Positions 51,513 to 59,676 of a DNA stretch of 64,000 nt are shown piece by piece (within the stretch, counting starts at the first letter, position 1; every line of letters starts with the position of its first letter). Origin of the DNA: Streptomyces sp. YIM 121038 (GTDB lineage Bacteria > Actinomycetota > Actinomycetes > Streptomycetales > Streptomycetaceae); NCBI RefSeq assembly GCF_006088715.1, contig NZ_CP030771.1:1116001-1180000 (forward strand), given 5' to 3'. Under the pieces are notes generated by a model. The model saw only the letters and a list, made by a program, of their open reading frames with translations, was not told the origin of the DNA and ran no database searches. Both the position numbers and the translations under genes were made by a program.

Positions 51513-51953
51513 ATGCCCCTCGTCCGCATAGACGCCCTGCGCGCCGACGGGGCGCGCCTCGACGCGCTCGGGCGGGCCGTCCACGCCGCGCTGGTGGAGA
51601 CGATCGGCATTCCGCCCGACGACCACTTCCAGATCCTGACCAGTCACGACGGCACCGGCAGCACGCTGCGGCACGGGACCTATCTGGGCGTGCGCCGCGA
51701 CGACGGGATCGTCTACGTCGTGATCACCATGCGGGCCGGACGCACACCCGACCAGAAGCGCGCCCTGTACCGGCGGATCGCCGAACTCGCCGAGGAGTAC
51801 GCGGGCACCGAGCCGCGGAACGTGTTCGTCACCGTGCTGGAGAACGCGTCGGCCGACTGGTCGCTCGGCCACGGCGAAGCCCAGTACGCCCCGGCCGAGC
51901 GGCCCCGGGACGTCCCGCCTCACCAGAACTGCGCCAGCGTGCCCTCCGCATAG
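51513..51953 (+). CDS. tautomerase-family protein
   Basis: A 146-residue protein of the 4-oxalocrotonate tautomerase superfamily. The catalytic Pro is residue 2 (MPLVRIDALRADGARLDAL), and the internal segment GIPPDDHFQILTSHDGTG, then VVITMRAGRTPDQKRALYRR, matches the two-domain-length forms. It may isomerise or hydrate a small unsaturated acid. ATG at 51513 has an excellent AGAAGGAG site. It overlaps the convergent DUF4239 gene by 34 bases and is probably controlled by the upstream inverted repeat. Confidence 0.85.
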   Translation: MPLVRIDALRADGARLDALGRAVHAALVETIGIPPDDHFQILTSHDGTGSTLRHGTYLGVRRDDGIVYVVITMRAGRTPDQKRALYRRIAELAEEYAGTEPRNVFVTVLENASADWSLGHGEAQYAPAERPRDVPPHQNCASVPSA

Positions 51954-52705
51954 GGCTCCGGGCTCACACTGATCCCACCCGCGAACGGGCGGTCGAGCAC
52001 GAGGACGAGCAGCAGGCTGAAGCCGATGAGGGCGGCGATGGCGCCGACGAACAGTAACCGGACCTTGCGGCTCCTGTTGCCGTACAGAAAGGTCAGGGGT
52101 ATGATCACCAGCGCGCCGCCGTACACCAACACCTGGAGCAGCGGGGGCAGTTCCTGGTGGGACTGGGTCAGCCGGGCCCGGCGCTGGGCCACCACGTCGT
52201 TGAGGTGCGTGATGGACTCGCGGTAGAAGGCCCGCTGCGGCCCGTCGTCCGGCTCGTACGCCTGGAGGACGGCGTAGATCCCGTCGATCTGGCGCTGGGT
52301 GACGGTGTGCTCGGCCTTCCCCGCGCGCATGAGCGGCCACTGCCGCTCCACCACCGCGTGGACGTACACGCTGACGGCGGCCTCCATCTGGCTGCGCTCG
52401 GCGGGTGGGAAGGCCCGTACGTTCCGCACGACCTGCTCCAGGTCGGACGCCTCGGTGGAGACGACCGTCTCGGCCTCCTCCAGCTGCGTCCAGAGCGTCA
52501 CCACGACGAACGCGAGGATGATGCCGTAGATCGCGCCGAAGACGCTGAGCACCACGCCGACCATGTCGTTGTGCGCGCCCTCGGCGAGGGAGGGCCAGCG
52601 GCGGTGCGCCAGTTCGCTGCCGGCGAGCGACAGGGCCAGGATTCCGCCGACGACCATCGCCACGAGCGACAGCATGGAGAAGTTGTTCAGCAGCCAGACT
52701 CCCAC
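51920..52705 (-). CDS. DUF4239 (bestrophin-like) membrane protein
   Basis: A 261-residue membrane protein: two N-terminal helices (FSMLSLVAMVVGGILALSLA; DMVGVVLSVFGAIYGIILAF), a cytoplasmic helical middle (TLWTQLEEAETVVSTEASDL), and two C-terminal helices (LVYGGALVIIPLTFLYGN; GAIAALIGFSLLLVLVLDRP). This is the DUF4239 family, related by shape to bestrophin-like channels; role unknown. GTG at 52705 follows GGGAG by five bases. Convergent and overlapping with the tautomerase gene. Confidence 0.82.
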   Translation of the reverse strand: MGVWLLNNFSMLSLVAMVVGGILALSLAGSELAHRRWPSLAEGAHNDMVGVVLSVFGAIYGIILAFVVVTLWTQLEEAETVVSTEASDLEQVVRNVRAFPPAERSQMEAAVSVYVHAVVERQWPLMRAGKAEHTVTQRQIDGIYAVLQAYEPDDGPQRAFYRESITHLNDVVAQRRARLTQSHQELPPLLQVLVYGGALVIIPLTFLYGNRSRKVRLLFVGAIAALIGFSLLLVLVLDRPFAGGISVSPEPYAEGTLAQFW

Positions 52706-52843
52706 GGGCACTCCCACGCGGCAGGCAACGGTGGACGTCCCGTTGTTCTGCGCCGGGCCCGCCACCGGTATGCGCCGTCCGCCGGGCACCACCCGTACGG
52801 GGACGGAGCGCGCGGGGCGGGGCCGCCCCGGGGTGGTGCCGGG

Positions 52844-53851
52844 TCAGTGGACGCGGCGGGCGCCGCGGTGCGTCGGGCCGTGGCCGCTCGGGCAGTGCGG
52901 GGCGGCGGAGGCGGGCGGCGTCGCGGCGGCGGCCGGGTCCTCGTGGTCGATCTGGAGCGTGGTGTGCGTGAGCCCGTACGCGTCGGCGAGGCGCTTGTCC
53001 AGCTCGCGCCGCACGGCGTGGCAGTCGCCGCCGGGGTGGACGAGGACGTGGGCCGACAGGGCGGGTTCGCCGGACGTGATGGTCCAGATGTGCAGGTCGT
53101 GGACCTCGGCCACGGAGGGCATCCCGGCGAGTTCGCCCCCGATCGCGTCCGGGTCGAGGCCCGCGGGCGCCGCTTCCAGGAGGATGCGGCCGGAGTCGCG
53201 GAGCAGCCCGCAGCCCGCCTTGACCATGAGGGCGACGACGAACAGCGTGGCGATGGTGTCGGCGCGGGCGAAGCCCGTGGTCATGACGATGACGCCCGCG
53301 ACGGCGGTGCCGATGAAGGCGTACAGGTCGTTGAGGATGTGCTGGTAGGCGCCCTCGACGTTCAGCGACGAGCGGTTGGCCTTGGACAGGCACCAGGTCG
53401 CTGCGAGGTTGACGGCCACGCCGGAGAGCGCGGTGGCGAGCACCATCCAGCCGGTGACCTCCGGCGGGTGCAGCAGCCGCTGCACGGCCTCGAAGCCGAG
53501 CCAGGCGGCGGCGAGCAGCAGCGTGAGCCCGTTGGCCTGGGCGGAGAGTATCTCCGCCCGCTTCAGGCCGAAGGTGTACGTGCCCTTGGCGGGCCGCGCG
53601 GCGAGCCGCATCGCGACGAGCGCGAGCACGATGGAGAAGGCGTCCGTGAGCATGTGGACGGCGTCGGATATCAGCGCGAGGGAACCGGCCATGAAAGCGA
53701 TGACCGTCTCGACGGCAATGAAAACGCCAATCAATACGAGGGCGAGCGAAAGCCATCGCCGGTCGGCGTCGGCGGAGACGCCGTGACTGTGCCCGGCATG
53801 ACCTCCGCCCTCGTGGTCGTGTGTGTGCTGATCCGTATGAGCGTGCCCCAC
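52844..53851 (-). CDS. cation diffusion facilitator metal exporter
   Basis: A 335-residue CDF-family zinc/cobalt/cadmium-proton antiporter. The N-terminus is His-rich (GHAHTDQHTHDHEGGGHAGH), as is a C-terminal stretch. Metal-site helices are visible in LISDAVHMLTDAFSIVLAL and GAYQHILNDLYAF (HxxxD in both), and the cytoplasmic domain has VHDLHIWTITSGEPALSAHV. About six membrane helices. GTG at 53851 follows GGGGGGA. The first 40 codons use more A/T-ending codons than usual here. Confidence 0.88.
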   Translation of the reverse strand: MGHAHTDQHTHDHEGGGHAGHSHGVSADADRRWLSLALVLIGVFIAVETVIAFMAGSLALISDAVHMLTDAFSIVLALVAMRLAARPAKGTYTFGLKRAEILSAQANGLTLLLAAAWLGFEAVQRLLHPPEVTGWMVLATALSGVAVNLAATWCLSKANRSSLNVEGAYQHILNDLYAFIGTAVAGVIVMTTGFARADTIATLFVVALMVKAGCGLLRDSGRILLEAAPAGLDPDAIGGELAGMPSVAEVHDLHIWTITSGEPALSAHVLVHPGGDCHAVRRELDKRLADAYGLTHTTLQIDHEDPAAAATPPASAAPHCPSGHGPTHRGARRVH

Positions 53852-54390
53852 GGAGTTCCCCCCACGTGTGCCGACGGTGACTGCCGCAGGGGAGTCAAGC
53901 GCAATTCCACCACTACCGCAAAGGCTGCATCGGTGACCGTTTTCAATTCCGGTTCGCGCCCTGCTTCTTGGCGGCCCGCGTCTGGAATTTCGGGCCGGGG
54001 TCGGCTCAATTCAGTGCGTTTGACCGCGAGGACGGGCGCGCACGACCCGGCCCTCCCCCCCTCGCCACCCGCCCTTACCCGGCGTGCCGCCTGGACTTCG
54101 GGCGGGCCCTCCGCTCCAGCTGGAGAGGAAGTGGGACAAGAGGGCTTATACGGCTGGAAGGGGAGAAAGATTCTCCAAGCGTCCTACTTCCCCCCATCAC
54201 GGCCCTCAACTTGTGACCCACACCACGCCGAATGGATAAAGGATCTTGTTCCGCGTATCCACACGGCGGGATCCCGTGTGCCACGATGCCAGCGTGTTGC
54301 TCGACCACTCAGGAAATCACCCACTGAATCAGCGGTGACTCCACTGATGACTTCTTGAACATTCGGCTGGCCGTCATACGGGGGACGAGA
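53852..54390. other. 539-base low-G+C boundary upstream of the biosynthetic cluster
   Basis: The CDF and ATP-grasp genes point apart here. G+C is lower than nearly everywhere else in the window (about 53860-54000 and 54120-54390). Frames of about 80 codons exist but lack gene-like codon use. A small stem GGAGA-AAGAT-TCTCC lies near 54160. The region probably holds the cluster promoter and may mark an insertion boundary. Confidence 0.45.
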
Positions 54391-55551
54391 ATGCCGACCA
54401 TTATCGCCATCGGGCATCGGGACGACCTCGATCGGGCATTGCGACGCCGGGGCCTCGATCCCTTCTACATCGTGCAACAGCCGACGCGTTCGCTCCGTGG
54501 CGTCGACTGCACACGTGTCACCGACATCGAGAACGCCCAGGAAATCCTGCGAGCGGTGCTCTCCGCGCGCGTCCGTGATGCCGTGGGAGTGCTCACCGTC
54601 CACGAAATGGGCGTGTTCGGAGCCGCTTTCCTGCGGCAGCAGTTGAACCTTCCGGGAAACACGGACTCCGGGACGGTCCCCTACTTCCGGGACAAGTACC
54701 TGCAGAAGAGCGGACTGCCCGCGGGCATCGCGCGGGCGCGCTGTCGCTACGCCACCCCGGACACCACGTTCGCCGATCTCGTCGACGACCTGGGCGACAC
54801 CTTCGTCGTCAAACCCGCGACCGGGGCCGGGTCCCTGCGCACCAGCGTCGTCCGCTCTCCCGAAGAGTACGCACGCGCTCTGGAGCCGTTTCCCGGCGAC
54901 TCGGACGTCGCCGTCGTCGCCGAATCGTTCATCGCGGCGCCGGAAGTCTATATCGACGGCATCTGGGAGAACGGCGACCTCCGGTGGTCGTCGATGACGC
55001 GCTATCACGACGCGCCGCTGCGCGCCGCGCAAGGCGGCGTTCTGGCCGCGCACCTCCTGGACAAGAGGCGGCACGAAACGCTGTTCTCCCAGGCGGAGAC
55101 GCTCGCCCGGCAGGTACTCAGCCACCTCGGCGCGCCGTCCTGCGTGTTCCATCTGGAGGCGTTCGTCCAGGAGTCGGGGCTGACGTTCGGCGAGTGCGCC
55201 ATCCGCCTCCCGGGGGCGCTCTCCCCGCAGATCAACCACATGACCTACGGCGTCGACCTCTTCGACGTCGAAATCAGCCTCGCGCTCGGGGAAGGAGTCA
55301 CGCAGACCCTCGACGACCGTACGCCGGATCGCTTTCACGGCTATCTGCTGCTGCGCCGCCCGAAGCGGGGAAGACTCACCCGCGAGGACTTCGAGCGGAG
55401 CTTCCTCTTCGACGAGATCGAGTACTCCTCCGCGCCCGATACGCCGCTCGGACCGTACGGCAAAGTGGGCCATGCGATCGTGTCCGACCACGATGAGCTG
55501 AAACTGCGGCAGACGATCGAGGAAATCGTCCAGTTCAACGAGGGCGACTGA
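54391..55551 (+). CDS. ATP-grasp ligase
   Basis: A 386-residue ATP-grasp enzyme, which activates a carboxylate as acyl-phosphate and joins it to an amine or similar nucleophile. Visible are the ATP-binding strand DTFVVKPATGAGSLRTSVV, the lid and metal region HLEAFVQESGLTFGECAIRL (Glu and Arg of the ECAIR motif) and VAVVAESFIAAPEVYIDGIW. It resembles carboxylate-amine or L-amino-acid ligases of small peptide pathways. ATG at 54391 follows GGGGGACGAGA. It is the first gene of the cluster and lies 168 bases before the synthetase gene. Substrates unknown. Confidence 0.82.
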   Translation: MPTIIAIGHRDDLDRALRRRGLDPFYIVQQPTRSLRGVDCTRVTDIENAQEILRAVLSARVRDAVGVLTVHEMGVFGAAFLRQQLNLPGNTDSGTVPYFRDKYLQKSGLPAGIARARCRYATPDTTFADLVDDLGDTFVVKPATGAGSLRTSVVRSPEEYARALEPFPGDSDVAVVAESFIAAPEVYIDGIWENGDLRWSSMTRYHDAPLRAAQGGVLAAHLLDKRRHETLFSQAETLARQVLSHLGAPSCVFHLEAFVQESGLTFGECAIRLPGALSPQINHMTYGVDLFDVEISLALGEGVTQTLDDRTPDRFHGYLLLRRPKRGRLTREDFERSFLFDEIEYSSAPDTPLGPYGKVGHAIVSDHDELKLRQTIEEIVQFNEGD

Positions 55552-55719
55552 CACCGTCCCGCTCCGAAGCCCCGGCTTCCCGGGCGCTTCCCCGGGCATC
55601 CCAGCGCACCCCGGCCACGTCCTCCGTGCGGGGCAGTCGCGGATTCGCCCTCCCCTTTTCCCTCTCACTGCATGCGCTCACGGCTCTTCCGCGCTGTTTT
55701 TGGCTGGAGGTTCGTTCCG

Positions 55720-58560
55720 ATGCCGGATCAACGTTCTTCTTTGACTGCTTCGTATGTGACTGTTGCTCATGTGCTCGAGCGTGCGGCCCATGACACGACT
55801 CGTGGTGTCACCTTCGTCGGCGGCTCCTTCCTCTCCTACGCCGAACTGTGGGATTCCGGCCGCCGGATCGCGCGGGGGCTGCGCGGCCTCGGCGCCGCGC
55901 CGGGCGACCGGGCGCTGATCGCCGCCCAGGACCCGGAGGGCTTCGTCCGTGCCTTCTGGGGGTGCGTGCTCAGCGGTGTCGTGCCGTGTCCGGTCGCGCC
56001 GCCCGCCGACCCCGCGCTCCGGCACGCGCGCCTGGCGCAGCTGCGCGCGCTCCTGGGCGACCCGCTGTTCCTCGTGCCCAAGGCCGCGCACGGGGACCTG
56101 CCCGAGACCGGCCTGCGGACCGTCACCGTGGAGGAGCTGAGCCAGGCCTCCCCCGAGGACGACCGAGTGCGCTCCCCCGCCGTCGGCCCCGCCCCCGACG
56201 ACCTCGCCCTGCTGATGCTCACCTCCGGGTCCACCGGCGCGAGCAAGGCGGTCGAGCTCACCCACGCCAACCTCCTCGCGGCGGTGGCGGGCAAGGCCGG
56301 AGCGCTCGGCCTCGGGCCCGACGACACGATGATGAACTGGATCTCGGCCGACCACATCGCCGCGGTCGAGGCGCACCTGCTGCCGATGTCCCAGGGCGCG
56401 GAGCAGGTCATCGCGACACCGGAGACGGTCCTCGCCGACCCGGTGGAGTTCCTCAGGCTGCTCACGGCGCACCGGGTGCGCGTGGCCTTCACCCCCAACT
56501 TCCTGTTCGGGCAGATCAACCAGGCGCTCGCCCAGGGGCCGGCCGAGCGGCCGGACATCGACCTGTCGCAGGTGCGGCACATCATTTCCGGCGGCGAGGC
56601 GACGGTGACCGCCACCGTGCGGACCTTCCTGGACGCCCTCGCCCGCCACGGGCTGCGCGAGGACGCCGTCGTGCCCGCGTTCGGCATGACGGAGACCTGC
56701 GCGGGCAGCGTGTTCAACCGTGACTTCACCGCCCGCGACGGGGAGCCGGAGTTCCCGTCGCTCGGCCGTCCGGTACGGGGGCTGCGCATACGGATCGTCG
56801 ACGGCGACGGCACGGTGCTCGCCGCCACCGGCGAGGAAGCCACAGCCGACGAAGCCTCCGCCGACGAAGCCACCATCCGGGGAGCCACCGCCATCCGGGG
56901 AGCCACCGCCGGAGAAGCCTCCGAACCCGGTGAGGTGCAGCTGCGCGGCACCATGGTCACCTCGGGCTACTTCGGCGACGAGCAGGCCACCGCACGGGCG
57001 TTCACCGCCGACGGCTGGTTCCGCACCGGCGACCTGGGACACCTCGACGCTGAGGGGCGGCTGACGCTGGTCGGCCGCGCCAAGGACTCCATCATCGTCC
57101 ACGGCGTCAACTACTACAGCCACGACCTGGAAGCGGCCCTGGACGGGCTCGGCGAGGTGCGGCGCGGCCAGGTCGCCGCCTTCCCGGTGCGGCCCGAGGG
57201 GGCGGACTCCGAGCAGCTCGCCCTCGCGTTCGTACCGGCCTGCGATCCCACCGACGACGCGGCCGTGTACCGGGCGATCGTGGCGATCCGCAGCTCCACG
57301 GTGCTGCACTGGGGGTTCCGCCCCCGGCTGATCCTCCCCGTCACCGCGGCCGACATCCCGCGCGGCAACCTCGGCAAGGTCCAGCGCGCGCGGCTGCGCG
57401 CGGCCGTCGAGGCCGGGGACCTGGACGGCGCGGCCCGCCGGGCCCAGGAGGTCAGCGCCCGCTTCCTCGGCGCCCACACGGCCCCGGAGGGCGCGGCCGA
57501 GTCGACGCTCGCCGCCCTGTACGCCCGCGTCCTGAACACCCGCGAGGTGTCCGTGACCGCGAGCTTCTTCGACCTGGGCGGCACCTCCCTCGACGTGCTG
57601 CGGCTCAAGCTGGAGATCCAGGCCGCGTTCGGCATCGACGACGTACCGATGGCGACGCTCCTCCAGGCCCCGACCGTACGGGCCCTCGCCGCGCGCCTGG
57701 CCGCCGGGCGGGGCGGCGGCGACGCGGCCTACGACCCGCTGGTGCCGCTCCAGGTGACCGGGGACGGCACCCCGCTGTTCTGTGTGCACCCCGGCCTCGG
57801 CGAGGTCCTGGTGTTCGTCAACCTCGCCAAGTACTTCACCGGCGAACGGCCCTTCCACGCGCTGCGGGCACGCGGGTTCGGGCAGGGCGAGACCCACTTC
57901 GCGTCGTTCGCCGAGATGGTCTCCACCTACGTGGCGGCGATCCGGCGGGTCCAGCCGCGCGGGCCGTACGCCGTCGCGGGCTACTCCTACGGCGGCGCGG
58001 TCGCGTTCGAGATCGCCAAGCGCCTCGAGGCCGACGGCGACGAGGTCGGCTTCGTGGGCGTCTTCAACCTGCCGCCGCGCATCTCCGCCCGCATGAACGA
58101 GATCACCTTCACCGACGGCGCGATCAACCTGGCGCTCTTCCTCGAACTGATCGCCGCCGCCGACGTGGAGCGGCTCACCGCGACCCTCCGCCCCCTGCCC
58201 GAGGCCGACCAGCTCGCCTACCTCGTCGCGCACGCGCCGCGGCGCCGGCTGACCGAACTCGACCTCACCGTCGAGCGGTTCACCGCGTGGGTGCACCTCG
58301 CCCAGAACATGGTGCGCCTCGGCCGTACGTACGAACCGTCGGGGTCGGTCGGACAGGTGCGGGTCTTCTACTGCACGCCGCTGCGCGGCACCACACAGGA
58401 GTGGCTCGACGGCCAGCTGCGCCACTGGGACGCCTTCACCCGCGGCCCCAACCGCTACGTCGAGGTCGCCGGGGAGCACTACACCCTGATGAGCCCGCAG
58501 CACGTGGGGACCTTCCAGGCGACCTTGCGGCAGGAACTGACCCGCGCGCTCGGCCGATGA
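55720..58560 (+). CDS. single-module A-T-TE synthetase (NRPS-like)
   Basis: A 946-residue protein with three domains. Adenylation (1-560): [18 protein letters not shown] (about 164), [14 protein letters not shown] (about 204), [10 protein letters not shown] (about 320), RTGDLGHL (about 434), [16 protein letters not shown] (about 452) and PRGNLGKVQ (about 546). Thiolation (585-680): [15 protein letters not shown] with the phosphopantetheine Ser (about 622). Thioesterase (690-946): [10 protein letters not shown] with nucleophile Ser (about 755) and GEHYTLM with His (about 919). The usual Asp place reads FNLPPR. There is no condensation domain. This architecture is used by 2-oxo-acid dimerising quinone/furanone synthetases, one possibility here. 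Repetitive insert at about 376-396. ATG at 55720 follows GGAGG. Confidence 0.87.
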   Translation: MPDQRSSLTASYVTVAHVLERAAHDTTRGVTFVGGSFLSYAELWDSGRRIARGLRGLGAAPGDRALIAAQDPEGFVRAFWGCVLSGVVPCPVAPPADPALRHARLAQLRALLGDPLFLVPKAAHGDLPETGLRTVTVEELSQASPEDDRVRSPAVGPAPDDLALLMLTSGSTGASKAVELTHANLLAAVAGKAGALGLGPDDTMMNWISADHIAAVEAHLLPMSQGAEQVIATPETVLADPVEFLRLLTAHRVRVAFTPNFLFGQINQALAQGPAERPDIDLSQVRHIISGGEATVTATVRTFLDALARHGLREDAVVPAFGMTETCAGSVFNRDFTARDGEPEFPSLGRPVRGLRIRIVDGDGTVLAATGEEATADEASADEATIRGATAIRGATAGEASEPGEVQLRGTMVTSGYFGDEQATARAFTADGWFRTGDLGHLDAEGRLTLVGRAKDSIIVHGVNYYSHDLEAALDGLGEVRRGQVAAFPVRPEGADSEQLALAFVPACDPTDDAAVYRAIVAIRSSTVLHWGFRPRLILPVTAADIPRGNLGKVQRARLRAAVEAGDLDGAARRAQEVSARFLGAHTAPEGAAESTLAALYARVLNTREVSVTASFFDLGGTSLDVLRLKLEIQAAFGIDDVPMATLLQAPTVRALAARLAAGRGGGDAAYDPLVPLQVTGDGTPLFCVHPGLGEVLVFVNLAKYFTGERPFHALRARGFGQGETHFASFAEMVSTYVAAIRRVQPRGPYAVAGYSYGGAVAFEIAKRLEADGDEVGFVGVFNLPPRISARMNEITFTDGAINLALFLELIAAADVERLTATLRPLPEADQLAYLVAHAPRRRLTELDLTVERFTAWVHLAQNMVRLGRTYEPSGSVGQVRVFYCTPLRGTTQEWLDGQLRHWDAFTRGPNRYVEVAGEHYTLMSPQHVGTFQATLRQELTRALGR
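56845..56908. repeat. tandem repeats inside the adenylation domain
   Basis: A 15-bp unit (GCCGACGAAGCCTCC, GCCGACGAAGCCACC) occurs twice at 56845-56874. An 18-bp unit (CCATCCGGGGAGCCACCG) then occurs twice at 56873-56908. All are multiples of three and keep the frame. They encode an Ala/Glu/Asp/Thr-rich run between the A5 and A6-A7 motifs, probably a flexible surface loop. Confidence 0.8.
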
Positions 58561-58609
58561 GCCCGGCCACGACCCCCGCCACCGCCGACACGAGCAGGAG
58601 CCGCTGACC

Positions 58610-59557
58610 ATGCGAGGCAAGAAGATCCTCATCACCGGCGGGACCGGGCAGGTCGCCCGGCCCGTCGCCGAGGCGCTCGCCCCCGGCAACGAGGTGTGGT
58701 GCCTGGGCCGCTTCGGCGACCGGGCCGCCCGCGCGGCACTGGAGGAGCGGGGCGCCCGCACCTTCACCTGGGACATGGACTCCGGCGGCCTCGACGGCCT
58801 GCCGCGCGACTTCACCCACGTCCTGCACTCGGCGGTGCACCGCGGCGAGAGCGGCGACTTCGACGCGGCGGTGCGCGTCAACTCCGTCGGCACCGCGCGC
58901 CTGATGACGCACTGCTCGGCCGCGGAGGCGTTCCTGTACGTGTCGTCCGGAGTGGTCTACGACCGGGCGGATCCCACCCACCGCTACCGGGAGGGCGACC
59001 CCCTCGGCGTGGGCGCGCCGTGGCTGCCGACGTACCCCGTCGCCAAGCTCGCCACCGAAGGCGTGGTGCGGGGCCTGGCCGAGGCGCTCGCGCTGCCCAC
59101 GGTCATCGCCCGCCTCAACATCGCCTACGGCCCGTACGGGCACGGCGGCGTACCCATGATCATGTTCCGGGAGATGCTGCGGGGCCTGCCGTGCGCGGTG
59201 CCGCGCGAGGGCCAGAACTACTGCAACCCGGTGCACACCGACGACGTCGTGCGCCAGGTCCCGCTCCTGTGGGAGACGGCGCGGACCCGCGCGCGGGTCG
59301 TCAACTGGGGCGGCGACGAGGAAGTCGGCATGACCGACCTCCTGGAGTACATGTCCGCGCTCACCGGCGTGCCGGTCACGCTGGACCGCGGCGACCGCAG
59401 CCGGGGCACGGCGGTCTTCGACCACACGCTGCGCCGCAGTCTCATCGGCGACTGCGCGGTCGGCTGGAAGGCGGGCATCGCCCGCACCCTGGCCGAGCTG
59501 TTCGGGGAGTACCGCGACCGCATCGACGCGTCCGTCGGACCGGGCGCGGCCCGGTGA
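58610..59557 (+). CDS. NAD-dependent epimerase/dehydratase
   Basis: A 315-residue extended SDR. The cofactor motif is [16 protein letters not shown], the active site has [12 protein letters not shown] and [10 protein letters not shown] (Tyr and Lys), and [11 protein letters not shown] and [12 protein letters not shown] are typical of nucleotide-sugar or reductase-type members. It could reduce or epimerise the cluster's product or an intermediate. ATG at 58610 follows AGGAG, 50 bases after the synthetase stop, so the two are probably co-transcribed. Substrate unknown. Confidence 0.85.
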   Translation: MRGKKILITGGTGQVARPVAEALAPGNEVWCLGRFGDRAARAALEERGARTFTWDMDSGGLDGLPRDFTHVLHSAVHRGESGDFDAAVRVNSVGTARLMTHCSAAEAFLYVSSGVVYDRADPTHRYREGDPLGVGAPWLPTYPVAKLATEGVVRGLAEALALPTVIARLNIAYGPYGHGGVPMIMFREMLRGLPCAVPREGQNYCNPVHTDDVVRQVPLLWETARTRARVVNWGGDEEVGMTDLLEYMSALTGVPVTLDRGDRSRGTAVFDHTLRRSLIGDCAVGWKAGIARTLAELFGEYRDRIDASVGPGAAR

Positions 59558-59627
59558 GGGGAGCCGGGGCGTCCCGGCGGGCGGGGCCGGGACGGGCGGG
59601 ACGCCGGGATAGGCGGGAGAACCACGT

Positions 59628-59662
59628 GCCCCATGTGACGAACACGAGCCCCATGTGACGAA
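59628..59662 (+). repeat. 15-bp direct repeats carrying start-stop pairs
   Basis: GCCCCATGTGACGAA occurs at 59628-59642 and 59648-59662, period 20. Each copy holds ATG directly followed by TGA, a minimal start-stop frame. They lie just before the start of the GNAT-aminotransferase gene and overlap its ribosome site, so they may affect initiation. Confidence 0.5.
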
Positions 59663-59676
59663 GAGGAGTGCCCAGC

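Noticed and set aside
50649..53756. A 1035-codon minus-strand frame across the LysE, tautomerase, DUF4239 and CDF genes
   Set aside because: It runs opposite or out of frame to several recognisable genes and is rich in Arg/Pro/Gly, as expected for a shadow frame.
53968..54308. Short frames of about 80 codons in the gap before the ATP-grasp gene
   Set aside because: Codon use is not gene-like and the region has the lower G+C of a promoter; no ribosome site.
55678..58893. A 1071-codon open frame on the minus strand opposite the A-T-TE gene
   Set aside because: It is a shadow of the G+C-rich synthetase gene: no family motif, low-complexity Gly/Val/Arg composition and codon bias of the wrong frame.
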